Shown: piece after piece, positions 24,377 to 36,274 of the stretch
Layout: every line of letters begins with the position of its first letter
Numbering within the stretch: position 1 is the first letter of the stretch
DNA from: Bretschneidera sinensis
Lineage: Eukaryota > Streptophyta > Magnoliopsida > Brassicales > Akaniaceae
Reading direction: 5' to 3'
Assembly (NCBI GenBank): GCA_023935145.1
Contig: CM043705.1
Location: forward strand, 57,444,084-57,508,083
DNA: 64,000 bases
Program-made: the position numbers and the translations under genes
Notes under the pieces: generated by a model
What the model saw: the letters and a program-made list of their open reading frames with translations, nothing else
Database searches by the model: none
Told to the model about the DNA's origin: nothing

Positions 24377-27300
24377 CTTAACCCCACCCAATGGTCATTC
24401 CATAAATTAACAACCTCACCATTCTTCACTGTCTGCTTAAGGCTTTTCTTGCAAACCCTCACCCATTTTGATTTCCTTTACATATAGCCACTTAAGGCTT
24501 TCACAATGCTAATCCAAAGAGAATCTGAATTCTTTAACAAATTCCAACTCAACTTGGCTATGAGGGTAAGGTTTTTTAATTTGACTTTTTTTTGGTCCTA
24601 ATCCCCCTTTAGCTTTAGGAAGAGTAACTGTATTCTAGTTAACAAGGTGGATTTTACGTTTCTCCTCACTAGAACCCCACAACAAGTTTCTATTGATCTT
24701 ATCGAGCTCATCAGAAATAGACACGGGAAAAAAGAGACATTGTATGTAGTAATTCGGGATAACAGACATAATAGTTTGGATGAACGCAATACACCCAAAA
24801 TTTGAAAGGAGTTTAGACTTCCAAACTGTTAGTCTATCTCTCACTTTCTTATCAATGAAATTAAAATCAGCCTTTCTAGCACTTTTGTGGAAGATGGGGA
24901 ACCACAGATAGTTGTCGAGATTACTGGTAATTGGAAATCCAAGATTCTCATTGATGGATTACATAGTATCACTCTCAACATTGGGAGAGAAGAAAATTTT
25001 GGATTTATCGTAATTGATCACCTAACCAGAGTAAGAATAGAATAAACTGAGAGCTCTCTGAATATATGCACAACTGGTATGATATGCATGGGCAAAAAAA
25101 GGCAGATCATCTGCAAAAAATAAGTGGGAGACCTTGGGGGCCTCGATACCAATCTTAAGAGGTTTCTAGTTTCCAGCATGATACTTATAAAGAATAAGAT
25201 AAGCGAGATACTCAAAACAAAGAATAAAGATGTAAGGAGAGATGAGGTCTCCTTGACGAATGCCTCTCGAGGGATGAATAGGCTCACTCACACTACCATT
25301 AATAATGAAGGACATAGATGTACTAGAGATAAAACTAAGGATGAGCTTGTTCTAGCAGTCAAGAAACCCATAAAAAAACAAAGTACCCTTAATGAAATCT
25401 CACTTTAACCTATCATAGGGTTTATCCAGGTCAACTTTGATTGTCATGAACCCTAGTTTACCCTTCTTCTTTTCTAGAGAATGGATGACTTCCTGGGCCA
25501 CAATGGCATTGTTCAAAGCTTTCTTACTCGGAACAAAACTCCCCTGAAAAGGTCTAATGAGACAGTCAAGGTGAGGTCTGAACCTATTAACTAATACTTT
25601 AGAAATCACTTTATAAAAAAAGTTACAAAGACTAATGGGTCTAAATTTTTGCACAAACTCAAGCTTACGTCACTTGGGAATAAGACACACCAGTGTTTGA
25701 TTCCAGTCCTCAGGAACATACCATTCCATAAACACTCTAGCCACATCCTCAAGAATAGAATCACCAATGATATTCCAATCTCTTTGAAAGAAGATGAGAA
25801 GGATGCCATCAAGACTAGGTGCTTAGGGTTTAAGGGTGTAAACTGCTTTCTTAATTTCCTCCTGAGAAAGGATGGTAGACAACTAAACAGAGAGTTCCCT
25901 ATCTAACACTGTAAAAAACTAGTGATAGAAGTATGAACCATGTTCATAGAGGCCTTAACGCTAGATAACAAGTTAAAAAATAGACTAATGATGAAATTCT
26001 CATCCCCGATTATATCATAAAACCAATTTTCCACCCCATCCTTTAGACCTGAAATTTTATTCCATCTCTTATGGGTAAGAGTTGAGGTGTGAAAGAATTT
26101 AGTATTACTATCACCACACGAAAATGAGTTCATATGAGATTTCATGGCCCAAAACTCCTCTTGTTGGAGAATAAGACGATAATCTTTTTTAAGTTGAGAC
26201 TCCAACTCTTGGAGAAAATTAGAGTTTTGGGATGACAAATTCTTTTGGATTCCATTAAAGCAATCCCTAATTCTTTTTTTGTTTGTAAATATGTTACTAA
26301 AGGATTCATTGTTCGATGTTTTAACCAAAAAAATTGTTTAACTGCCAAACTTCAATTACAAGGGACATTCCAAACTTGCTTAACAATATATAAGAAAAAA
26401 CCCATATTTGAGAACCAGATAGTTTCCAAGCAAAAAGGCCTATTTTTAACAACAAGTAGAGGGTTTTTCATTAGCCTAAGCCCTGCTCAATTTTTCTAAG
26501 ATAGATGCCTATTGAATATGAGATTAGACCAAGTATAAATAGGCCCTGTTAAACCTAAATCAATGTTCGACAGGAGTCCATAACATCATTAAACATAGGA
26601 GCTCTAATCATATTAATAAGTCTTCCATCAAATTTCTTGTTAGGTTTCATAATCTCATTAAAATCCCTAGTAATAATCCAAAGCATAATAATATTACTAG
26701 CAATTTGAGTAAAAAAATTTCCACAAGCTACTTCTAGCCTCATTATTTTATGACCATAAATTGTAAGAAATCGAGGGGTTTGAGAAGATACCTGAACCAT
26801 GGCGTGAATGACATGTTGATGCTTCTCCAAAATAGTGATATAAATCATATTTGTGTCCCAAAACTGCCAGATACCACCCGAAAAACCAATTGGATCAATG
26901 TGATCCTACCCATAACTCTAGCAACACGACTATTACTGATTCGGAGATCCGAGATAATCACAATATTAGGTCGATGTTCGAACATATGGTCTTTAAGAGA
27001 TCTAAAAAATCTGAATTATATGCACACGACAATTCCAAGCTAAAGTTTTTATTGGACTAAGTACACTATCTATACTTATATTTTCTGATATAATTGGAAT
27101 ATTCATTGTTGGGGCAGAATAAAATGGGTTGCATTCTTCAATCTGAGGTATGAGTGGAACCCTATATTCGAAGCTTCCTACTTAACACCTTAGACTTAAT
27201 TTTGCACAAACTCGAACTTGTTTCAATAGACTCAGTCTCATTACCAAAATTTTCACATCTTCCAAACACACTGAACTTTTCTCCCAAGGAAGGTTGTTTA

Positions 27301-27660
27301 GGTAGAACTCCTTAATTGGGGAGGGTGTCAGAGGAAGCTGTTCTTGAAGGTCGAGATTTCTCATCAGAACATTTAAATCTAGAACTAGATCGTCGATCAA
27401 CTGCATTCGTTGAACCTTTACATCGTCTACTTTCATTGGTGACGACAGAACAACCTTTTGTGACAAGCTCTCATCCAGACAATTTTTGAAATGATCCAAA
27501 GTCAATCTCATCATAAGATCTATTGCTCTCTCTTTCTTTGATGATTCATGAATGTAAACAGAAAGGGGACGATGCTTCGCTTATTCGGCCTTCCTTTTGT
27601 TCTCTTGTCTTTGACAAAACATGCTAGAAGACTTTATAACGGATCCTTATCCGTTAGGTG
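24377..27660 (-). mobile_element. LINE-B: decayed L1-type retrotransposon, 5' part
   Basis: Minus strand, high to low: an ORF1 C-terminal-like piece (27514-27182); endonuclease (about 27050-26560, with WNCR, EHRPNIVIISDLRISNSRVA and RDFNEIMKP); a linker (26328-25903); reverse transcriptase (about 25654-25020, with KFRPISLCNFFYKVISKVLV, FQGSFVPSKKALNNAIVAQE and IKVDLDKPYDRL); a post-RT segment (24844-24600, with RLTVWKSKLLSNFGCIAFIQ); and GEVVNLWNDHWVG at 24430-24390. There it meets the Athila-like insertion and resumes at 17766. The frames are full of stops, so the element is dead. Confidence 0.88.
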
Positions 27661-27864
27661 AAATTGTCGAAGAAATAAAAAGGGCTAGAGAGGACAATGT
27701 TAGATAAGGTTTAGGAAGGGAGAGGAATTTGACAAGATGTGTTAAAGAAAACAAATGAGGTATTGTTTGATAAAGAAACAGACGTTGCGCTTGGGTTAAG
27801 GTTAGTAGGGGTGGAAAAGGAATTTGCTTTAGGCGAATGATCTTAAAAGGGTTGATTAATGGGC

Positions 27865-29085
27865 TGTTGACTCGTATTTGATTTTAATAATGGCAAAATA
27901 TTACTTAAATTGCACTAATAATTTTATTTAAGTGTTTAAGAGATAAAAGCATTCAATTTAGAAACAAGATGCAAGAACTTAGCACGTTCAGACACCAAAA
28001 AAAGACATAAGATCTAGAATAGGTACTAAGGTAATTGAATCACTCTGTATCAATTACATAGCTTAATCTCTGACTCAATTTACAAAAGACTTTGACAAAA
28101 CCAAAATATAAAAAGCTTCTAAGTCAAAAAACTGTTTTGAAAAATTAAAACTGGGTTGAAGGATAACCCAGTCGACTAGGTCTACATACCAGTCGATTAG
28201 GATTGGTACTAAGGACACAATCAACTGGTAACTTCACCCAGTCAACCAATCCTATGACCTAGTCGATTGGTTCTCTCCCTAAGCCTAAAAGTGAAGACTT
28301 TCAACTTGACCCAGTCAACTAGTACAAGGACCCAATCGACTGGTAATTCAAAAATATGACTGTTTGAGATGCGAGACTTGAGCATTTAATGCCCCAAACC
28401 TACCAAGTCAGTATCAAACGACCATATTGATTCAAAGCTATATAAACCGACTTCATCGAGCATTTAAACAAGGAATATAGCACATTCAATTTATCATATA
28501 GCTTATTAATTCTCAAAAGCTTTGAAAAATTCATTGTGAGTCATTCTTCAAGTTTGTTCTTGAAAGAGATATATTATTCATTTGTAAAAGCATTTATTGC
28601 TATCTCTCTACTATTTACTTTACATTTAATACAATTTATTGTAAAGGGAAAGAGTTGGTGTAACTCTTAGAGTGTTTAGGATTAAACACTTCGTTTGTAA
28701 CTTCCGTGAGGAAGAGATTGTTTGTAAGGTTTGTGCAACACCCGTGAAGTTGCTCGACTAACGATTAGTGGATTACTTTAAGAATACGGGTATTACAAGA
28801 GATCTTTGTAAGATTTGGACAATACCCGAGAATTTGATTGACTATTCTTAGTCGATTGCTTCAAGGAAGTTCCTTGAAAAGAGTGAACATAAGATCCGAG
28901 TGATTTTGATATTACCGAACCACTAGAAACAGAGTTTGCATATTCTCTTCCTTTGCTCCTTTAATTTCAAGCAAGTTATTTGTTGTTTGTTTAAATTGAT
29001 TAAAATTTTAAAACTTGTTTGTTAATTGCAAAAAGCATTTTAAAATCCAATTCACCCCCCTTTTGGGTTTGTATCTCGGTTTACA
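27865..29085 (+). repeat. Copia LTR-like block (1,221 bp)
   Basis: It starts TGTTGACTCG and ends GGTTTACA. Its last about 460 bp match 30019-30382 (AAAGAGTTGGTGTAACTCTT and CCAATTCACCCCCC shared). Seven degenerate copies of a CAGTCGACTGG-like 11-mer lie at 28168-28345. Confidence 0.75.
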
Positions 29086-30018
29086 AGGAAGTCCATTTCC
29101 TCGTTGACTTGTAGATAGTTGATCAAGGTTGGGAGTATCTACCTCTTGATCCACTTGAGTATGTCTTTATTTGGGGTCAAGAATAGGAGTAGAAACATCT
29201 ATTCTTGGAATAAAATCTACATCATTATCGAAAGAAAATTTTCTACTAATAATGAGGTTGGCCTCATCAAAAGCTACATGTATGGATTCTTCAACCACTA
29301 GATTTCTTTTGTTAAAGACTCTATAAGCTTTACTAGAGGTTGAATATTCTAAGAATATCCCTTCATTGATCTTAGAGTCAAACTTACCTAAATTAGTTTT
29401 ATTTTTATTTAGGATGAAACATTTGCAACCCAAAACTCGAAAATAAGAGATATTAGGCTTTTTGCCTTTCTATAGTTTATATGGAGTTTTGTTAAGCATA
29501 AGTCTAATTAATACTCAATTTAAAATATTGCAAGAAGTGTTTATACCTTCTGCCCAAAAGTATTTTAGTAAACTATTTTCAAGAGCATAGTTTTTGCAAA
29601 TTATTCTAGAACTCTATTTTCTCTCTCAACAATACCATTTTGTTGAGAAGTTCTAGGAGCTGAAAAGTTGTGATCAATTTCATTTTCATCACAAAAGTTT
29701 TAAAAGCTTTGGTTTTCAAATTCATTTCCATGATCACTTCAAATACTTGAAATAGAATTTTTTTTTTCATTTTGAACCTTCTTGCAAAAATTCACAAAAC
29801 CTTTATAAGCTTCAAACTTATAAGCAATAAAAATAACGAAGGTATATCTTGAATAGTTGTCAACAAAAACAAGGTCATATTAATGGCCACCTAGACTAGT
29901 AGTGCTTATAGGACCAAACAAGTCCATATGCAAAAGCTCTTATGGTCTAGAAGTTGAAATCACATTTTTGGATTTAAAAGAAACTCTTGTTTGCCTTCCC
30001 ATTTGACAAGAATCACAT

Positions 30019-30437
30019 ACTTTGTAAAGAGAAAGAGTTGGTGTAACTCTTAGAGTGTTTAGACATTAAACACTTCCTTATAACTTTCTTGTGGAAGAGA
30101 TCTTTGTAAGGTTTGGGCAACATCCGAGAAGGTACTTGACTATTCTTAGTGGATTGCTTCAAGGAGGTTTCTTGAAGAGAGTGGACGTAGGGTTGGAGTG
30201 ATTTCGATATTTCCGAACCATTATAAACGGAGTTTGCATATTCTTTTCCTTTACTCCTTTAATTTTAAGCGAGCTATTTGTTATTTACTTAAATTGATTA
30301 AATTGTTAAAGCTTTTTGATAATTCCAAAAAGCATTTTAAAACCCAATTCACCCCCCTCTTGGGTTTGTACCTCAGTCTATAATTGGTATCAGAGCCATT
30401 TATTCAATTTGAGGCTTAAAATTCTTGAGTTGATCTA
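30019..30437 (+). repeat. Truncated Copia LTR plus primer binding site
   Basis: Plus-strand LTR sequence (30019-30382) is joined to TGGTATCAGAGCC starting at 30386, the tRNA-Met primer site of Copia elements. The gag start codon follows at 30438. Confidence 0.85.
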
Positions 30438-31403
30438 ATGGCTTCAAACAGTTATATCGAAGATCTTTCCTATACTAGACATCATTTATTCAATGACACA
30501 AATTATAATTATTGGAAAAATAGAATGGAAATCTTTGTTGAATAACAAGATTATAATTTGTAGAGAATCATTGAAGAATTACCGAGAATTCCTACTAAGG
30601 ATATAACTATTGGAGAGATCGTTCGTATAATGCCTAAACTCAAAAGGGAGTTTGATGAAAAGGATTGTAAAATGATGTCTCTAAACAGTAGAGCTATTAG
30701 TATTTTACATTGTGCTTTAGATATAAATGAATACAATAAAATTTCAGCATGTATTTCGGCAAAGGATATATGGGACAAACTTCAAAATCACTTACGAGGG
30801 CACTAGTGAAGTTAAAAAATAAAAAATTTATATGCTAGTGTCTGAGTTTGAATCTTTCAAAATGTCCCTTAACAAAACCATTTTTGAAATGCACTCCTGT
30901 TTCACTACTATTGTTGATGGTTTAAATCTTGGTAAGAACATTGAGGTAGAAAAATATAGTTAACACATGAGAGATTAATTAAGTAATTAAGAATGATAAG
31001 AATAAAATCTTTTTACTTTTTGTTGGTTTGAGATAAAAGTCCACCTCTTATCCCTTACTGAACCAATGTCTAGAAGTAGTCTATCAATAAACCAGGTCCA
31101 AGACTTTTTTGTTTCAGCATCCACAACAACAAAGGCCGGTGGATACATATCATCATTACCATCAATACCTACTCCAGTTAGCAGCTGGCCCTGAGTAGGT
31201 GGCTTTAGGTGACACCCATCCAGACCAATGAGTGGCCTACATCCAATTAAAAACCTACTTCTTACAGCATTGAAGCACACATAAAGTTTCACATAAAGTT
31301 TATCAAACACTAGAGGCATTGACATGTGTGGCCTATTCACTCCAACAACAGTTGTGACCTTCAAGATAGGTTCAAGAAGTTGGTGCACTATATAAAGGGT
31401 CAC

Positions 31404-31905
31404 CTAGCTTCAATCTAAACACAATGCGTGTGACATAACATGTGATGACATGTGAGTGTGTGTTAAATAGAACACATGGGTGTGTGAGAGTGCAAAGACA
31501 CTAAACACAGGAGAGATCTCATTGGAGAGGCTGGTTGTTTAGAGAGAGAGAGAGTAGTATAGATTGGGGATTTAAGGGACTTGTAAGTGGAATTTTCTTG
31601 GGGAAAATTCCAGGGTAACTCAAGACCTTATCACTTTCTTTTCTCTTCTTTCGTTCTTCAAGAACAGTGTTAAGATCAAGATTAGATCGTTTTCTTGAAG
31701 AGATGTTGCTGTAATTGTAAGAACCATTGATTTAGTGTAGAGAGCTCGGAGGAACTCACGGGAACGTAGGCTATTGCCGAACCTCGATAACAAATTGCTC
31801 GTGTTCTTTCTTGCTTCGTTTGCTGTCTCTTTTCCTTACAAGTCATTCTAGACTTGGGTGTTTGGAAGACCACCACCTGGGCATCTTGAGGGTGGTTTCC
31901 CAACA
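31404..31905. other. Insert in the MULE, possibly a solo LTR
   Basis: This block separates the MULE acidic linker from its transposase domain. On the minus strand it starts TGTTGGGAAACC, a common LTR start, and carries a GAGGTTCGGCAATAGCC motif seen in plant LTR-like repeats. No matching 5-bp duplication was found, so its identity stays uncertain. Confidence 0.4.
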
Positions 31906-32170
31906 ATTTACATGTTGATAAAAATCAGCATTATCATAACTAATGTCTTCCTCGCTATCATAAATTGAACCCTCATAGCTACTATCAGTGTCACTGTCAT
32001 TAAGGTTAACATCATTAACCTCGTCATCCACTATATTAAGACCATTAGGGTCAACATCATTTACCTACGCATCCACCATAGTAGGACCATCAATATCAGT
32101 GCCATTACCTTCCTCATCCACCACATCAGGACCATCAAACACATAACTATTTATGTCAACTTCTACTACA

Positions 32171-33192
32171 CATGAGCAAAGGGAACAGGGCAAGGGGGAA
32201 CCCAAGCTCCCCCAAAGATTTTAAAATCAATGTTTATATAAGTAAAAACGGAATATTTTTTTTAAAATTCTCATACAAGTTACCCCAAATACTAAGACTG
32301 CAAGACAGGCCCACCTAATTAAGTAAGTTAAAGTGGAATGTTAATTTAATAAATATAAAATATAAAAAATAAATTTATGGGTCCTTAACATCAATCCATG
32401 TGATGATGTTACTATGCAAGTACAACTAATACAAGACTATTTTTTTTTATTAAACACTTTACTCTCTTTTAGTTTTAGGGTTGTTGCCGCTAAGCCTCTA
32501 TTCTTTGTTTCACTTGAGCTTCCCTTTTCTATTCACATTGCAAAGGTTTTTAGTCTTTGGGATTTTTTCAAGCTCTTTTTGGCTTTTGGGTTTATGCTCT
32601 CGTATATGTCTGGCCTCTCTTTTTATCTTCGATTATTGAATTTTGATTCGGTTAGAAAATAAAACTGATATTTTGAGTTCATTTTCAGGTTGGAGAATTT
32701 TTATTACAGAGTATTGATTATAGTGTCTATGTATTTGCGTAACACTAAGGTTGCAGTTGATGCTCTTTCTGTCTGGTTGGTTCCTAATCCTAGATTCTTA
32801 TTTGAGGCAAAGAAAAAGAAATTTGTAATCCATTTTTTTACTTTTTTTCAATAGTTTGCATCATCATTTAATAGTTATGTCAAAAAACATAAAAAAAGAA
32901 AAATCAGTATTCGATCTTCTTTTATGTCAGCAAATTAAATTGATATGTATTTTTGTTAATTAATAGTTACATATAAACATATGTTAATAGTATTTTTGTC
33001 TCTTTTTATGCTATCGGTTTCTTTTTGGAATGGATTAATGATATATAGGATAAATCTTTTTTGTGTTATCCATTTCTTTTTATAATGAATTAATGATTTA
33101 GGGGATAAAACTCTTTTTGTGCTATTGATTTATTTAACTTTGTTAGTTGTCAGCCTTGGTCCCCCAAGAATAAAATCCTGGCTCCACCCCTG
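32171..33192. mobile_element. hAT-like non-autonomous element 1 (1,022 bp)
   Basis: Ends are CATGAGCAAAGGG on the left and GGCTCCACCCCTG on the right, which reads CAGGGGTGGAGCC on the other strand; the two ends are diverged inverted repeats. The flanks CTACTACA (32163-32170) and TTACTACT (33193-33200) agree at 6 of 8 positions, fitting an old 8-bp hAT target duplication. No transposase is encoded. It sits inside the MULE and shares its end pattern with the element at 34136. Confidence 0.75.
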
Positions 33193-33959
33193 TTACTACT
33201 TCAACCTCAACCCCAGGTAGCATCTGCACAACTTGTGGTACATTAAGCTCAACTTGATTTACTTCTGGTACATTATCACGTAAAAAGTCATAACACTGAC
33301 TTTGCTTTGCCATGTGTGTTGCACATAAATCTCAATTTCCTTAATAGGAGGGATAAAAAAACTATGCATGGCCTTAACATCATCATCAGTAATCAACCTT
33401 TTTAATCAAGTCTCAAAAGTCTTCGTAGGTTCGATATAGAAGAAGTAGAGGTAGTCTGTCACATCAATTTTTGACATTAGAGTGGCAATTTCTATGACAC
33501 TCATTGTATCAGTGTCACAATTGTCAAAATAGGCTATCATGCCACTTATATATTTTCTAGGAGGGCCTATGAGAATAATGTCATTGTAATTCATCTTAAT
33601 GGAATATATTGAGTCACCCATGCCTATAACATATTCTAAAACAATATATTAGAAAGCAGTAAATGCTCATTACAGTATTAAAGCTCAATAATTTCTCACA
33701 TTTTAAGGTAAACAACAAGTACCAAACATATTTTGGGACCATATATTAAAAATGTCGCTTTTTTCAATGGTTGTTGTTTCAAGAATGACCAACACATATG
33801 CTAACTATCAGCAAAATATCTTTTGGACCACAGAAAACCCCCATTATAGATGGACTCATTACACAACACTAAAGCATTCCCTAAACAATTAATAAAACCC
33901 CATTATTGACGCATCCATTACACACCATTAAGGGATTCTGTAAACAATTTGAAGAAATC

Positions 33960-34110
33960 TGACAATGGATGGACCCATTACACACGAAACATTTTGTAAA
34001 ACTAATGCAATTTGAAACCAAAATCCATGATCCTATTACAGCAAATGCAACCCATTACACACAAAATATTTTGTGCAACTAGAGCAATTTGAAATCAAAA
34101 TCCATGCGTA
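33960..34110. repeat. Two-copy tandem repeat beside the hAT-like element
   Basis: CCCATTACACAC, ATTTTGT and CAATTTGAAA followed by CAAAATCCATG occur twice with a period of about 79 bp (starts near 33972 and 34051). A weaker related copy may precede them. Confidence 0.75.
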
Positions 34111-34135
34111 TTACAGCACATATTATCATCGTACA

Positions 34136-34737
34136 TAGGGGCGGAGGGAGGGGGGAACAAGGGGGAGCCAAGACTTTGAATTTCCTTTAGAGTAGATAGA
34201 ATAAAATTGAGATCTTTTTTCTCATTGGCCCCCACACAAAAAAAAATCATTATTTTGTGTTAGTATATGGTAGGTACTTACTCATTTGGTGGAATTTTGG
34301 AGACATGTGAATTCTATAAATCACTCTAGTACTTTTAATCATATAACACTTAAAAATTTAAGCTTATTTACTTTGTTGAGGGTACCATTTTCTATTCTAA
34401 AATCTCTTGTACCTCAAAACTAGCTTGGCTCTTGAAAGTCATTATTTTTATCCTTGGCTCTTGATAGTCAACTATTCTCTTATATTAAAATACACTTACG
34501 TGCAAACCGGTAAAAGATTAATAGGCATGGACATGAAATATTAAGAAATTTGGATACTTTGTTGAAAAGATAGTTAGGTTACAGATTATCTTAAAAGCTT
34601 AAGCTAAAGGAAAATAACTTAATTATTCTTCTATACTATAATATTAAATTTTTTATTATGAAATAAAAATGTATTTTTTTCATTTTAATTGTACTAGCTT
34701 TGGTCCCTCTAAACGATAAATCATGGCTCTGCTCTTG
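34136..34737. mobile_element. hAT-like non-autonomous element 2 (602 bp)
   Basis: It begins TAGGGGCGGAGGG and ends CATGGCTCTGCTCTTG, diverged inverted repeats of the same kind as element 1 (both have GGGGGA-CCAAG just inside the left end). The flanks ATCGTACA (34128-34135) and ATCATACA (34738-34745) differ at one of 8 positions, as expected for a hAT target duplication. It is noncoding. Confidence 0.82.
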
Positions 34738-35219
34738 ATCATACAACATTGGGTAACGAGAAAGCAAAAGCAAATTAATTTAGTTTTACTTGGGATTTGC
34801 GATTTACTCGCAAATCCTCTCTCACGATTTGAAACCTAGAGCAAATCTTCTTACCAGCAATGTGTGGGTGTCTCGCACGACTATCGAATATGTCGAGAAG
34901 AAGACACTTCGATCGTGAAATTGGGCAAAGTGATATTGATAATGAAGATGGTTGATTCAGAAGTTAAAAATTTTAGGGTTGAAGGAGGAGGAGAAGAAAT
35001 GATGAAGAGTGGTGTTTGATCATGAAACATAATAGATCTGGGTGTATATCCATGTTAGTGAAGGCACATGAGTCGCACATGAGTATTGTTCGCATCCGTT
35101 AACGGCAGTGAGTAAAAAGGCAACATTGATGCACCTTGTATCTAACATAGAGTAATTTGGTTCAATTAAACCTACAGGGACCAAATTGATACACCAATGA
35201 TACTTTTAACCCCAAAAAC

Positions 35220-36274
35220 TAATACTAAAGCCTACCCATTAATGGATGATAGGAAACATCGGCTACTCCCCACTTTGAAAACATTCTCACCATGGTCATA
35301 ATGGATACGATTACTAACACATGCATTTTCAAATTCAAAAATTCATATGCAACCTTAGTTTATTTATTGTTATATGATATATAGGGAAGATTTCTTCAGT
35401 TTTCTTTGTATACTGACCCTCCTGTTCTAAAATAAATCTGATAGGTAGGTTTATAACATGCACAGATGCACTTTGTACCATTTCAGGAGTACGTGCCACT
35501 CACAGTCAGGTTAAATAGGCTAGAGATCTTGATGCGAAAATACTTTTGAAACACGTAAACCCTGCTCTACAAATTGACTAGGATATTTAAGATTTTCATT
35601 TTGGCCCCACATCAACCAAAAAGAATGACAGTAATAAGAACAAAAACAAAAGAGAAATGTTGTTATTACTTTTATTATGGTAAATAAAAGTGAGGATCAA
35701 ATGATAAAATTATATTGTCAAATACATTTTGGATTTAATATAACTTGCAATGAAATGAAAATTACATCACCATAACAATAATAACATTAAAATATAGTTC
35801 ATTAGATGATACATTACATTCCGATTTGTCTTACCAAACATAACCTAAGAGATTTATTGCCTTCCAATGATAACAATATGCATTACAGCTTTCACAAGTG
35901 CCTCCACACAAAACATAATTACAGTTACAATGTTACATCTCCTTCCCAGGCCCATCACCATGTTCAACAATATAGATATCAGCTAAACTTGCTTTAACTG
36001 CTCCCCATGGAGGTCTTTCCTTCATCAACTAACCCGTGTATGTCAGCTAAAATATAGCGCCAAGTAACTTTATTTTTGCCTTGAACTTAAAGCGTGCCTT
36101 AAGTGAAACCAAAAGGAGGCCTTTGAGATTCAAAAGCACCCCACCATTGACAAGTACACTATACTGATCTAGTGTTCTTCAACTTGCTTCCTAGATGAAT
36201 TATCAGAACTTCAAGGCAGACAATTCTAGAGTTTATATACTTATAAGATCCAAATGATATCATTATCGTTGTGG
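35220..36274. other. Intergenic region and AMY3 3' untranslated sequence
   Basis: No coding region was recognised. The part nearest 36275 is the AMY3 3' untranslated region on the minus strand, with a candidate polyadenylation signal at 36069-36074. The rest is AT-rich. Confidence 0.5.
36069..36074 (-). terminator. Candidate polyadenylation signal of AMY3
   Basis: AATAAA on the minus strand, about 200 nt past the AMY3 stop codon. The distance is usual for plant 3' untranslated regions. The cleavage site is not visible. Confidence 0.4.

Larger units (their letters stand above)
27865..30960 (+). mobile_element. Rearranged Copia element with an inverted integrase segment
   Basis: A full-length LTR-like block on the plus strand (27865-29085) is followed not by a primer site but by minus-strand pol. 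From about 30018 down to 29090, minus-strand translation shows CDSCQMGRQTRVSF, LELLHMDLFGPI, the integrase core, an ERKNR motif and GCKCFILNKNKTNLGKFDSK. At 30019 plus-strand LTR sequence resumes for its last 364 bp, then a tRNA-Met-type primer site (TGGTATCAGAGCC at 30386) and gag (ATG at 30438; YNYWKNRMEIFVE). gag has stops and fades near 30960. The arrangement implies inversion or joining of two related copies. Confidence 0.85.
30965..35215 (-). mobile_element. Mutator-like element (MULE), broken and invaded
   Basis: Minus-strand pieces in order: an N-terminal region (33621-33200, with MNYNDIILIGPPRKYISGMI and DVTDYLYFFYIEP); an acidic linker rich in D, E, S and N (32160-31910); and the transposase domain (31403-30987, with FLIGCRPLIGLDGCHLK, GIDGNDDMYPPAFVVVDAET and WTWFIDRLL). 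The GLDGCHLK aspartate belongs to the MULE DDE triad; later triad residues are missing because the frame ends at the Copia junction. Two hAT-like MITEs and a third insert split it. The DNA-binding portion is missing. The right end, near 35150-35215 (AGGGACCAAATTGATAC), looks like a MULE terminal region; the left end was not found. Confidence 0.82.

Noticed and set aside
28168..28345. CRISPR-like array because of regularly recurring 11-mers
   Set aside because: Repeats are too short and degenerate, spacing is irregular, and they lie in a plant retrotransposon LTR.
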